A stretch of DNA of 64,000 nt from Gemmatimonadales bacterium UBA1120 (lineage in GTDB: Bacteria > Gemmatimonadota > Gemmatimonadetes > Longimicrobiales > Gaopeijiaceae). Position 1 is the stretch's first letter. Each line of letters starts with the position of its first letter. Location: the NCBI GenBank assembly GCA_002313925.1, contig DCAZ01000115.1, positions 718 to 64,717 of the forward strand. Reading direction: 5' to 3'. The notes below the pieces were generated by a model. That model ran no database searches. It saw only the letters and a program-made list of their open reading frames with translations, and had not been told where the DNA came from. Made by a program: the position numbers and the translations under genes. This document shows positions 1 to 7,617 of the stretch, piece after piece.

Positions 1-52
1 GCCAGCGATGGAAAAACAGGCTCAAAGTCCTTATTATTTTAGCCCTCATCAG

Positions 53-79
53 CGGAGTACAGGGGGACCCCCTCCTCCG
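53..79 (+). terminator. Composite hairpin, possible terminator of an upstream gene
   Basis: An outer 5-bp stem (CGGAG/CTCCG) encloses AGGGGG/CCCCCT. A T-rich stretch follows (TTTCAGTCTATTTCTT). It lies 55 nt before the ssb start, so it could end transcription from a gene left of the window or form part of the ssb leader. The inner stem has a one-base loop and cannot close fully, so the fold is approximate. Confidence 0.3.
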
Positions 80-133
80 TTTCAGTCTATTTCTTCAGTC
101 TTGCTCGGGCGTCAATCCGACCAAGGAGTATTC

Positions 134-568
134 ATGAGCCGATCGCTAAATAAGATCATGTTGATTGGAAATATCGGTAACGATCCTGAAATCAGGGCAA
201 CTGCCTCAGGTGCACGTGTCGCCAAGCTTTCCATGGCCACAAATCGCACTTGGTCTGATCGGAGTGGAGAGCAGCAAGAGAAAACTGAGTGGCATCGGTT
301 GACTTTCTTCGGTCGTGTCGTGGATGTAGTTGAACAATACGTTAAGAAAGGAGACCGACTCTTTGTTGAGGGACGAATCGAGTACTCCCAAACCCAAGAC
401 GACAAGGGTGTCACTCGCTACTGGACTGACATTGTAGTTAATGAAATGGTCATGCTGGGATCGACAGGTGGTGGCAACTATGGCGGTGGAGGTGGGCCAG
501 AAGGCGAAGCTGCCCCTAGCAGCTCTGAGTCCGGAAGCACAGAACCGATAGATGATCTTCCATTCTAG
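134..568 (+). CDS. ssb: Single-stranded DNA-binding protein SSB
   Basis: This 144-residue protein binds single-stranded DNA in replication, recombination and repair, normally as a tetramer. Residues 1-105 form the OB fold: it opens MSRSLNKIMLIGNIGNDPEIR and contains the usual TEWHRLTFFGR core. A glycine-rich linker (GGGNYGGGGG) and an acidic tail ending DDLPF follow; that tip is the family's docking peptide for partner proteins. The reading frame is open further upstream, but the ATG at 134 has AAGGAGT five bases before it and matches the family N-terminus, so the longer start is not used. No replication or ribosomal gene lies beside it. Confidence 0.95.
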   Translation: MSRSLNKIMLIGNIGNDPEIRATASGARVAKLSMATNRTWSDRSGEQQEKTEWHRLTFFGRVVDVVEQYVKKGDRLFVEGRIEYSQTQDDKGVTRYWTDIVVNEMVMLGSTGGGNYGGGGGPEGEAAPSSSESGSTEPIDDLPF

Positions 569-700
569 GAGTAGATCCCTAGAGGTGTGACAGAGCTAGA
601 TATTTTCCTGAAACTAATCAGTGCCTAATCTCCGACAGTGATCCTCACTGAGTAAACTGTCCTAGACATCAGCCTAATGTTCCTCTCAGAGTGCGACGAG

Positions 701-1054
701 TCAGTCGTCTAAACTCATTTCGGCCTCGGATTTCCATAGCCCGATGAAGTACTCAGCATAGCTTTCTGGATGAGCCTGGTAATCTTCTAGCCAGACCTCA
801 AACGGTGGGAGAGCCACCTTCTGGGATAACCAATCAGTTGCACTCCGAACCATCTCCACATAGGAAAGCTCACCCTCTTCGCTTTCTTCACGATAGGCCC
901 TCTGAGCTAAGAGGTAAATCTCATCTGGGGTCAGATAGAGAAGGAGATCTGCAACCTGGGCTGAGCAGTAATCAAGGTACTTAGCGCGCAGAACCTCAAG
1001 TGGCTCTTCTGAGCCTCTCTCGACTGCGCCCAAGGCCACCCTCCCGTTGGACAT
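701..1054 (-). CDS. Hypothetical protein sharing a domain with the gene at 3081
   Basis: I do not recognise this 117-residue acidic, probably cytoplasmic protein. By eye, nearly its whole length aligns with the C-terminal half of the protein at 3081-3761. Shared features are an L-x-x-LR....Y..Y...QV start, TPD, and a closing LP.F..W..D..AHPE.Y..Y motif. The pattern suggests a small all-helical domain. Start choice is open: the ATG at 1054 has no SD, while an in-frame TTG at 1033 has GGGAGG six bases upstream and would give 110 residues. It points away from ssb. Confidence 0.6.
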   Translation of the reverse strand: MSNGRVALGAVERGSEEPLEVLRAKYLDYCSAQVADLLLYLTPDEIYLLAQRAYREESEEGELSYVEMVRSATDWLSQKVALPPFEVWLEDYQAHPESYAEYFIGLWKSEAEMSLDD

Positions 1055-1147
1055 GAAGAACTGCCAGACTGCCGCTTATGAAAGATTCCTACCTGCAAGG
1101 GGCTTTCTTGGCGAAAGCTACCGGTCCGTAGGCTCTTACGGAACTAC

Positions 1148-1345
1148 TTACAGTCCCTCTCGTAAGGGCTGGCTGTCCTGGGCGTGGTTTTGATCACGCA
1201 AGTGTCGGTAAATCGAACGTCGTGTCATTCCGTACAGGACCACCCGACTCAGGAACTCTGGGTCGGTTTCCTGAGCTTCTTTGGCCTGTTCAGCAATATC
1301 CCGCGGCAAGCGCACCTTCAACTCAACGGAACACGTTTCCCACAT
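1148..1345 (-). CDS. Small ribbon-helix-helix-like protein
   Basis: A 65-residue protein starting at an ATG preceded by GAGGTG. A short strand-like segment (VELKVRLPRDI) is followed by two predicted helices (AEQAKEAQ and FLSRVVLYGMTRRSIYRHLRDQ). That is the arrangement of ribbon-helix-helix DNA-binding proteins, which act as dimers and include many antitoxins and small repressors. No toxin partner sits beside it. The 590 nt upstream hold two perfect palindromes that could be operators. The fold assignment rests on pattern only; it could be an unrelated small protein. Confidence 0.5.
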   Translation of the reverse strand: MWETCSVELKVRLPRDIAEQAKEAQETDPEFLSRVVLYGMTRRSIYRHLRDQNHAQDSQPLREGL

Positions 1346-1526
1346 AGACGCACCTCACCCAAGATGACAGTGTAAAATCACGGATTTATACGGTACCGCA
1401 TATCGCGGATCGAACACGCGATGGCTACGGTAGGAGGGTGCCGACATCCTCAGTAACGCGAGTCACATTAAGGTTACTTGAAGCGACGCGCAACCCCTTT
1501 GTTACCTAAACTACACAAAAATACCG

Positions 1527-1561
1527 ATTCCTAAGTCGTTGTCTTACAACGACTTAGGAAT
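1527..1561. repeat. Perfect 16-bp inverted repeat with 3-nt spacer
   Basis: The left arm 1527-1542 (ATTCCTAAGTCGTTGT) and right arm 1546-1561 are exact reverse complements around CTT. AT-rich sequence flanks both sides: TCTATAATTTTTAG follows on the plus strand, and the minus strand continues into TATTTTTGTG. It could be a strong bidirectional terminator for the transcript of the gene at 1936, an operator for the neighbouring RHH-like protein, or a recombination site. The minus-strand T-run starts about five bases after the stem. Confidence 0.75.
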
Positions 1562-1698
1562 TCTATAATTTTTAGAAACCAGGTGTTCCTAAACACAATC
1601 GCAGCTTAACCTCTTCTTCATTTCATTCGCGGAAGTCTAAGTGGCTCACGGAGTTTGCTCACTGGGATCCAGCGCACATTATATGAAACGATACACCA

Positions 1699-1714
1699 AT
1701 TTTTTGCAAAAAAT
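1699..1714. repeat. Perfect 16-bp AT-rich palindrome
   Basis: A run of six T, then GC, then six A, flanked by A and T, reads identically on both strands. With no spacer it is better suited to a dimeric DNA-binding protein than to an RNA hairpin. It lies about 350 nt upstream of the RHH-like gene and 220 nt past the 3' end of the gene at 1936. It could be a chance product of A/T runs. Confidence 0.5.
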
Positions 1715-1935
1715 AGACTTTTACAAAGTTCAACAAAAGAATGCTTTTAGTTCCACGTTTAGAGAGGTCATCGAGCGCTCAACCGTCATCTGCCAAGCGC
1801 GTTATCATGGAACATGACATCCCCTACAAAAGGCGTGATTAGTCAGTCACGAGTCACCTAAACTGAATATTAGCCTCCAGAACCTCACAAATGGCTCGAG
1901 CTTAACTGCCAGGGTCTGGTCGTATGTCTAGCTCG

Positions 1936-2823
1936 TTAATGCACAGTGAGTGCTGATGACAACCGGTGACCAATCTCCACTGACCGAGCTTGGGGGTCTC
2001 GTACACGAAGTCCCGCCAGAGTTTCTCGCTGACCAAACGTATCCATCAGGTGGCCCACAGACTCAAAGCGGTCAGGCTCAAAGCGCGCCATGAGAGCAGC
2101 TAGGCCACGCCTCATGGCCCCGAGACTCGCGCGGGTCTCCGTAAAGGTTGTTGGTAAAGCCAAGCGAACCTGGTATTCGATAGAGTCAGCCTCAGAAATT
2201 ATCTCGAAACGGCGGACCTCAGCTGAATTGAAAGCATCCAACAAAGCATGTTCTAGCGGAGCATCTGGCTCCATAAAAGCTGTCTTGAAAGATAGAGCAC
2301 ACGCATCATAATTCAGGTATGCGCGGGTGATCCGGCCGGGGCCGAGAACAAATCTGATTGACGTTCCTTCGTGCAGATCAAAATCACGACAAATATCACG
2401 ATATCCGATCCGGAGCAGAGTCGGCCTTGTAAGCGGGCCAAAACCAACTCTTTCTAAAACCCTTAAGCCGAGCTTATAGGCATAACTGCGAAGAGGTTCG
2501 TCCTGTTTTGTCTTCGCAGCTTCTGTGATTAGTTCTGTAACGTACCCAAGGGTAGGTTCATACACCCAATCCAGTACAACTAACTCAGTGCTAAGATCAA
2601 GCACCTTTATCCGACCACTGCCAAGATCGAGAACCTCAGCTGAGCCGGCCTGCTGTCCTTCTACAACTAGCGCAAGCCCAATGTCTTCGATCCTACCACC
2701 TGGTGTATCCATTTCATGCAGTTCGCGGTATTGCACGACAGCTCGTGTGAGCGGTAGCTGACAGATTCCCGGGACATCCCCCATAGCCTCGGGCCGTGCC
2801 TGTATGTGAGTTGTCAGATCCAT
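1936..2823 (-). CDS. Hypothetical 295-residue protein
   Basis: No family is recognised. The protein is soluble in appearance, with no signal peptide, membrane segment or metal-binding cluster. The C-terminal half (about 150-285) alternates strand-like segments (SIRFVLGP, RAYLNYDACALSF, RRFEIISEADSIEYQVRLAL) with an end helix (ETRASLGAMRRGLAALMARF), an alpha/beta pattern loosely like YbjN or type III chaperone folds; that resemblance is speculative. It starts at an ATG 30 nt after a strong hairpin at 2854-2876, so expression may be controlled by read-through. Its neighbours on both sides are also unknowns. Confidence 0.6.
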   Translation of the reverse strand: MDLTTHIQARPEAMGDVPGICQLPLTRAVVQYRELHEMDTPGGRIEDIGLALVVEGQQAGSAEVLDLGSGRIKVLDLSTELVVLDWVYEPTLGYVTELITEAAKTKQDEPLRSYAYKLGLRVLERVGFGPLTRPTLLRIGYRDICRDFDLHEGTSIRFVLGPGRITRAYLNYDACALSFKTAFMEPDAPLEHALLDAFNSAEVRRFEIISEADSIEYQVRLALPTTFTETRASLGAMRRGLAALMARFEPDRFESVGHLMDTFGQRETLAGLRVRDPQARSVEIGHRLSSALTVH

Positions 2824-2853
2824 AGAACTACTCAGTAGTTTTATTGGAAAAGA

Positions 2854-2876
2854 AACCCGGCCTTATAGGCCGGGTT
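2854..2876 (-). terminator. Intrinsic terminator or attenuator upstream of the 1936 gene
   Basis: A perfect 9-bp GC-rich stem (AACCCGGCC/GGCCGGGTT) has a 5-nt loop. Read on the minus strand it is followed at once by TCTTTTCC, the form of an intrinsic terminator. No minus-strand gene lies between it and the divergent gene at 3081, so it would end either a short RNA starting near 3040 or the leader of the gene at 1936. Confidence 0.6.
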
Positions 2877-3029
2877 AGATTCCCATCGCATCAAGAACAT
2901 AATCTCAGTAACAGCAAAACTCTTGCCGAAACTTGGTCGTGGTATCGGCCCTAACGATAACAATCTTTTGACATCGTCCGCAAGAAATAGTTTAGCTCTC
3001 GTAGCTTAGGACAGATAAATATTTCTTGC
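2854..3029 (-). ncRNA. Candidate structured leader or small RNA
   Basis: Read on the minus strand, the segment opens with a 10-bp perfect inverted repeat (3020-3029 pairing with 2980-2989, GCAAGAAATA/TATTTCTTGC) enclosing about 30 nt. It continues for about 100 nt without an ORF and ends in the 2854-2876 hairpin with its T-tract. Structured 5' element plus terminator is the layout of a riboswitch-type leader or a free sRNA. It matches no RNA family I know. Confidence 0.3.
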
Positions 3030-3080
3030 TCTGATACTTTGTCTCTAACATCTTCGGACAGCCGACATGGATCGATCAAG

Positions 3081-3761
3081 ATGACACTCAGCGAACGTAG
3101 GCGATCAGTCGCCTTCATCCAGAAGGAGGGTGAATCCTGGGCCTGTTTTCTCGTGACATTTGTTACTCAGGCAGGAGAGTGGCGGGGGTATTTCTCTTTC
3201 CGCCCTGGGTATAGCGAGCTCAGTGAGGACGAAATCCGGACAACTGACATCTTCATCGAATCTTCCGAGGCAGAAATCCATGAGAAAGCGAGAGGATTAG
3301 GGAAGCCTCTCTTGGCAGGGCTACTCGACTCAGTGCTGAACACACGAAGTCCGGATGGTCTTGTTGGACAGCAGCTTCGTGGGCAATTCCGGAGATTACT
3401 GCAGAAAAATTCTCAGGACATCGCAGGAGATTGGGCTACAGATGAGACTATGCCTCCAAACGAGATAGAGCTAGATCGCCTACGATCTATGTATAGCTCA
3501 TACAGGCTAGACCAGGTTTCACACTTCATAAGCCTTATTACCCCAGACAATTTCGAGGGTACTGTCGATGAGATCTTAGCGGGAGAAAGTATTGATTTTT
3601 TATCAAAAGACCGCGTCCAATTCGCCATGATGGTTGTGGACCATATCGAACGATTGTTGCCATTGCCAGACTTTCAAAGCTGGGCTAGAGACTTCCTTGC
3701 CCATCCGGAGGCATACCGCCTATATACGCACACATTACACAGGGAAGGACGACTACCCTAA
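3081..3761 (+). CDS. Hypothetical two-domain protein, paralogue of the gene at 701
   Basis: This 226-residue protein of unknown function has two parts. The N-terminal part (about 1-100) looks like a beta-rich domain (VAFIQKEGESWACFLVTFV, EWRGYFSFRPGY) followed by helices. The C-terminal 100 residues match the small protein at 701-1054, ending LPDFQSWARDFLAHPEAYRLY. No signal peptide or membrane segment is present. An in-frame TTG at 3039 would add 14 residues but lacks an SD; the ATG at 3081 is chosen, though its SD is weak too. The structured leader region lies upstream on the opposite strand. Confidence 0.6.
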   Translation: MTLSERRRSVAFIQKEGESWACFLVTFVTQAGEWRGYFSFRPGYSELSEDEIRTTDIFIESSEAEIHEKARGLGKPLLAGLLDSVLNTRSPDGLVGQQLRGQFRRLLQKNSQDIAGDWATDETMPPNEIELDRLRSMYSSYRLDQVSHFISLITPDNFEGTVDEILAGESIDFLSKDRVQFAMMVVDHIERLLPLPDFQSWARDFLAHPEAYRLYTHTLHREGRLP

Positions 3762-3850
3762 ACTGAAAATTCCTTATGATCCCGTTGCCGTCACAGGGAT
3801 CCGATTATAGACTTTTGGGCTCTGCTTTTCTGGTTTAACAGCAAAGGGGT

Positions 3851-4054
3851 GTGATCTCCTTGGAAGTAGTCGTACAGGATAATGAAAGCCTCGAGCGGGC
3901 ACTTCGCCGCTTTAAGAGGAAAGTGCAAAGATCTGGACTCTATTCTGAGTTACGGAAACGACGGTATTATGAGAAGCCTAGCGCACAAAGGAAACGCAAA
4001 CGGGAAGCAGCAATTCGTCGCGAACGTCGCCGACAACGTCGTAATAAGCGCTAA
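3851..4054 (+). CDS. rpsU: Small ribosomal subunit protein bS21
   Basis: A 67-residue, very basic protein of the 30S subunit, near the 3' end of 16S rRNA. The [18 protein letters not shown] segment is the family signature, and the Arg/Lys-rich tail ([18 protein letters not shown]) is typical. It starts at a GTG with AAAGGGG just upstream. It stands alone, without the dnaG-rpoD neighbours seen in proteobacteria. Its 3' end faces the acyl-CoA dehydrogenase gene, 36 nt away. Confidence 0.93.
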   Translation: MISLEVVVQDNESLERALRRFKRKVQRSGLYSELRKRRYYEKPSAQRKRKREAAIRRERRRQRRNKR

Positions 4055-4071
4055 CCTCTCTTTCGAACCCG

Positions 4072-4090
4072 CCCAGCAGAGCTGACTGGG
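4072..4090. terminator. Possible bidirectional terminator between convergent genes
   Basis: CCCAG (4072-4076) pairs with CTGGG (4086-4090), with two extra pairs possible inside. It lies in the gap between the convergent rpsU and the gene at 4091. There is no T-run beyond TTAAA, so support is weak. Confidence 0.3.
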
Positions 4091-4969
4091 TTAAACGGGT
4101 AGCGCTATGGGTTTTTCACCAGACCAGTCATAAAACCCCTTCCCACTTTTCCGACCAAACCTTCCCATCGTCACAATTCGTTTTAGTAGTGGGGGTGGTG
4201 CATATCGCGGATCCCTGTACTCATCGAACATGATCTCACTGATCTGGTGCAACGTATCTATCCCAACAAAGTCGCAGAGTATGAATGGGCCCATCGGATA
4301 CCCAAGCCCAAGGGCCATGGCCGCGTCAATATCCTCAACAGTCGCAACTCCATGCTCGAGTTGCCGTATGGCATCCAGTAGATAAGGCACCAGCAGAAGG
4401 TTTACGACGAAACCTGAATTATCCTTCGCCGCAATCGGTACCTTGCCAAGAGCTTTTGAGAACTGCACCGCACGGTCTACGGTCTCCTGGCTCGTAGCGA
4501 TTGTCCTAACAACTTCCACAAGCTTCATGACCGGTACAGGATTGAAGAAATGGAGGCCGACAAACCGGTCTGCTCTAGAGGTAGCTGCCGCAATATCAGT
4601 AACCGTTAGAGAACTTGTATTTGATGCGAAAATTGTGTGCTCAGGACAAAGTACGTCCAGCTCGTGGAAGAGTTTTGCCTTGGCATCCAGATTCTCGATA
4701 ATCGCTTCAACTACTATGTCTGCACTTTCAAGCTCGGACACTTCAGCCGTGAAGTGGAGGTGACTCCAAGCGGCCTGCTGCTCTGTAAGCGTCATTTTCT
4801 CTTTTTCTACTGCCCGGTCCATGGATTGTCTGATCCGGTTCTTACCCCTTGCCACTACCTCATCATCAACTTCCCGAACCATGACATCGAACCCGCTCTT
4901 GGCAGCCACTTCGGCGATTCCGCTTCCCATCAGACCGCATCCCACCACACCGACTCTTCTGATGTCCAA
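4091..4969 (-). CDS. hbd: 3-hydroxybutyryl-CoA dehydrogenase
   Basis: This 292-residue enzyme reversibly oxidises 3-hydroxyacyl-CoA to 3-oxoacyl-CoA with NAD(P). The Rossmann domain (1-185) begins RVGVVGCGLMGSGIAEVAA, the GxGxxG dinucleotide site. The catalytic His-Glu pair sits in LHFFNPVPVMKLVEVV, and NSGFVVN opens the C-terminal helical domain (186-285), which mediates dimerisation. Length fits the single-function bacterial enzyme, not the fused FadB form. The start is TTG with GGAGGG at good spacing. The thiolase follows 100 nt upstream on the same strand; together they catalyse the last two steps of beta-oxidation or form acetoacetyl-/hydroxybutyryl-CoA. Confidence 0.92.
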   Translation of the reverse strand: MDIRRVGVVGCGLMGSGIAEVAAKSGFDVMVREVDDEVVARGKNRIRQSMDRAVEKEKMTLTEQQAAWSHLHFTAEVSELESADIVVEAIIENLDAKAKLFHELDVLCPEHTIFASNTSSLTVTDIAAATSRADRFVGLHFFNPVPVMKLVEVVRTIATSQETVDRAVQFSKALGKVPIAAKDNSGFVVNLLLVPYLLDAIRQLEHGVATVEDIDAAMALGLGYPMGPFILCDFVGIDTLHQISEIMFDEYRDPRYAPPPLLKRIVTMGRFGRKSGKGFYDWSGEKPIALPV

Positions 4970-5070
4970 GACTTCCCTCCGTTCTCTTTAAAGATTCATT
5001 CTCAGGAGCATTACTAGCTCTCTATAAGGACTCCTCCAGAACCCTTCGGTATTGAGCTAGAGCTTATGAG

Positions 5071-6276
5071 TCAACTTGCTTCGAGCACGATGGCAGCACC
5101 CTGCCCTCCTCCGATACACGCAGAACCAAGCCCGAACTTTCCACCTCGACGACGTAGCTCATGCAAGAGGTGAATCGTGATCCGGGCACCTGAGGCTGCA
5201 AGTGGGTGGGTGAGCGCTATAGCGCCCCCGTTCACATTTGTTTTTTCAGGATCGAGCCCTAATTCCTTTTCGACTGACTTATACTGAGCTGCAAATGCCT
5301 CATTGATCTCCACCAAATCCATATCCTCAAGGGATAATCCGGCTTTGTCGAGTGCTAGCCTTGAGGCAGGTGCTGGGCCGATACCCATCACCTGTGGCTC
5401 CACACCAACAAAGCCCCACGAGATGATTCGACCCAGGGGTTCAATACCGTTCGCTTCCGCCCATTCAGCACTCGCAAGAATTGCAGTTGCAGAGCCGTCA
5501 CCCATGCCGCTCGCATTACCTGCCGTTACTAAACCGTCATCCTTAAAGTACGGCCTTAGAGCAGAGAGACCCTCAACAGTGGTATCAGGACGTATGTGTT
5601 CATCAGTCCTGTACGTCGTCTCGCCTTTTCTCGTCCTGAGCCCGACACCCGTAACCTCGATGTCAAAACGGCCATCATCCCATGCTGTCTTAGCCCTCTG
5701 CTGTGAATGAAACGCAACTTCATCCACCTCCGACCGTGTCACACCGTATCTTTCTGCTAGTTCCTCAGCAGTCTGTGCCATCGAGAGGCCGCAGTTTGTA
5801 TCAGTCAGCGCGCCCCAGAGTAGATCTTCGAATTGCCCGCTTGCGGGCCCAAGCCTCAGGCCGCCCCAACGAGCACCTCGTACAACATGCGGCGCCTGGC
5901 TCATCGACTCAGTTCCGCCTGTCAGGGCTACGTCGGCCTCACCTAAAATGATCTCCTTGGCCCCCTGCACCACTGCTTCGAATCCTGATCCACACAGGCG
6001 ATTGATCGTAAGGGCAGGTTTTTCGTCAGGGATGCCAGACCGAAGGGCAATATGCCGTGCCAAGTAAATGGCATCAGCAGAGGTTTGGAGGGCATTTCCA
6101 AAAAATGTGTGGTCAATTTGATCAGGAGTAATACCAGCTGCTTCAATGGCAGCAGTACTACTGAAAACCCCCAGATCAGTGGCGGACAAGTCTTTCAGAG
6201 ATCCGCCGAATGTGCCAAAGCCTGTGCGCTTTCCAGCAAGTACGACAACCTCGCGCTCGTAACCCTGCGTTGCCAT
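5071..6276 (-). CDS. Acetyl-CoA acetyltransferase (thiolase)
   Basis: This 401-residue thiolase joins two acetyl-CoA to acetoacetyl-CoA, or cleaves 3-oxoacyl-CoA. The nucleophilic cysteine is Cys95 in RLCGSGFEA. The NEAFAAQY segment, the His in GGAIALTHPLAASGAR and the second Cys near 387 in CIGGGQGAAIVL complete the active site. GGTESMSQAPH is the conserved loop of the biosynthetic/degradative thiolase branch. It starts at an ATG. With the dehydrogenase 100 nt downstream it forms a two-step CoA module; no acyl-CoA dehydrogenase is nearby, so the direction of the pathway is not set by context. Confidence 0.92.
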   Translation of the reverse strand: MATQGYEREVVVLAGKRTGFGTFGGSLKDLSATDLGVFSSTAAIEAAGITPDQIDHTFFGNALQTSADAIYLARHIALRSGIPDEKPALTINRLCGSGFEAVVQGAKEIILGEADVALTGGTESMSQAPHVVRGARWGGLRLGPASGQFEDLLWGALTDTNCGLSMAQTAEELAERYGVTRSEVDEVAFHSQQRAKTAWDDGRFDIEVTGVGLRTRKGETTYRTDEHIRPDTTVEGLSALRPYFKDDGLVTAGNASGMGDGSATAILASAEWAEANGIEPLGRIISWGFVGVEPQVMGIGPAPASRLALDKAGLSLEDMDLVEINEAFAAQYKSVEKELGLDPEKTNVNGGAIALTHPLAASGARITIHLLHELRRRGGKFGLGSACIGGGQGAAIVLEAS

Positions 6277-6488
6277 GGAGCCTCTTCAGAAAATGGTTTT
6301 GCCGTGCTCGTGATCCTCGGACTAAGAGTTACCCCTCCGGGCCCTCACCGATTCATCAGATTCGGTTACTAAATGTCCTCAGCAAGCAACCTGAAGGCCT
6401 TCCAACTATTCAAGGCCATCAACGCTGTTTGATAATCACCCCATCTAGGAATGGAGTCAAAAAGACGGTTATCTCCTTAGCTAAAGGT

Positions 6489-7550
6489 CTAGGCAGATGC
6501 ACTCTCAACGTATGAAGCGATCCATCTGCCGACCTCTTCCGTATTTGATTTACCACCTACTAAATCGGGAGTGGTGATTCCGTTCTCAATCGAAGCGAGC
6601 ACACCCTCCTCTATGCGATCCCCGAGGTGCTCATAACCGAAATACTCCAGCATCAAAGATACACAGCGGATCGCTCCAATCGGGTTGGCTAGACCCTGGC
6701 CTGCAATGTCGGGCGCTGAGCCATGAACCGGCTCAAAAAGTGCGTACTGACCCGGATGGATATTCGCTGACGGGGCAAGGCCCAACCCTCCTGTGACCTC
6801 GGCAGCTAGATCGCTGATAATATCCCCAAACAGGTTAGACGTAACAAGCACTTCGTAATGGTCAGGACGGCGGACCAGATCCATGGCCATCGCATCAACG
6901 TACATTGAATCCTGAGAGATTCTTGGGTAAGCCTCTCCTACTTCTTCGAAAACTTTACGCCAGAGGCCACCAACAAAGCGCTGCACATTTGCCTTATCGA
7001 CTAATGTCACCCTCCCTCGCCCCTTCAATTCCGCATACTCGAATGCCGCTCGAATGATGCGCTCCACGCCCTTCCGGGTATGGAGGTCCTCCTCGATGAC
7101 AATTTCGTCAGGAGTCCCTGTCTTGAAGCTCCCGCCCAGGCCAGTGTAGAGCCCTTCAGTATTCTCACGAAATGTGTCTATGCGAAATGGTTTCTGAATC
7201 CCCGTTAGAGGAGAAAGCCTCGCAAGTGGCAACACACAGGGACGGAAGTTCACGTATAGATCAAGCTTAAAGCGTAACCCAAGGAGAATGGCCTTGATAT
7301 GCTCCATGCCTGGCACACGCGGATCGCCTAATGCACCTAGGAAGACAGCGTCATGATCATCAGCTAGTGCCCTAAATTCCTCTTCAGTGATGGCTACCCC
7401 ATCCCTCAGATAGCGCTCTGCGCCCAAATCCCAATCCACAAGTTCTAAGTCAAGGGTCTCTGTATCATCCAGGGCAGCAAGCACCCTACGTGCTTCTTTC
7501 ATTACTTCAACACCAATACCATCTCCGGGAATAACAGCGATTCTGGGCAT
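6489..7550 (-). CDS. Isopropylmalate/isocitrate-type dehydrogenase
   Basis: This 353-residue enzyme belongs to the metal- and NAD(P)-dependent decarboxylating beta-hydroxyacid dehydrogenases. The start MPRIAVIPGDGIGVEV is typical; a longer frame upstream runs into the next gene and is rejected. The substrate loop reads FRENTEGLYTG, whereas standard LeuB has VRELTGGIYFG. ENTEG is shared with isocitrate, homoisocitrate and tartrate enzymes. DKANVQ, DAMAMDLVRRP and the NAD-site segment EPVHGSAPDIAGQGLANPIGAI follow. No leuA, leuC or leuD is nearby. Substrate could be 3-isopropylmalate, isocitrate or another 2-hydroxy-3-alkyl diacid; family is certain, substrate is not. Confidence 0.85.
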   Translation of the reverse strand: MPRIAVIPGDGIGVEVMKEARRVLAALDDTETLDLELVDWDLGAERYLRDGVAITEEEFRALADDHDAVFLGALGDPRVPGMEHIKAILLGLRFKLDLYVNFRPCVLPLARLSPLTGIQKPFRIDTFRENTEGLYTGLGGSFKTGTPDEIVIEEDLHTRKGVERIIRAAFEYAELKGRGRVTLVDKANVQRFVGGLWRKVFEEVGEAYPRISQDSMYVDAMAMDLVRRPDHYEVLVTSNLFGDIISDLAAEVTGGLGLAPSANIHPGQYALFEPVHGSAPDIAGQGLANPIGAIRCVSLMLEYFGYEHLGDRIEEGVLASIENGITTPDLVGGKSNTEEVGRWIASYVESASA

Positions 7551-7617
7551 CTGATAACTGAGAGAGAAGTGTGAAGTTGGGGAGTACGGAGGTAGATCCC
7601 TGCGAGTGATCGAGAGA

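Larger units (their letters stand above)
1346..1935. other. 590-nt non-coding stretch with two perfect palindromes
   Basis: No convincing ORF, tRNA or known RNA is seen on either strand. The region is more AT-rich than its neighbours and holds a 16-bp stem with a 3-nt loop at 1527-1561 and a 16-bp perfect palindrome at 1699-1714. It separates two minus-strand genes of unknown function, so it should contain the promoter of the gene at 1148 and the 3' end of the transcript of the gene at 1936. A small RNA is possible but unsupported. Confidence 0.6.

Noticed and set aside
3882..4085. 67-codon plus-strand frame overlapping rpsU
   Set aside because: It is a shifted frame of rpsU; the bS21 frame has the start, SD and family match.
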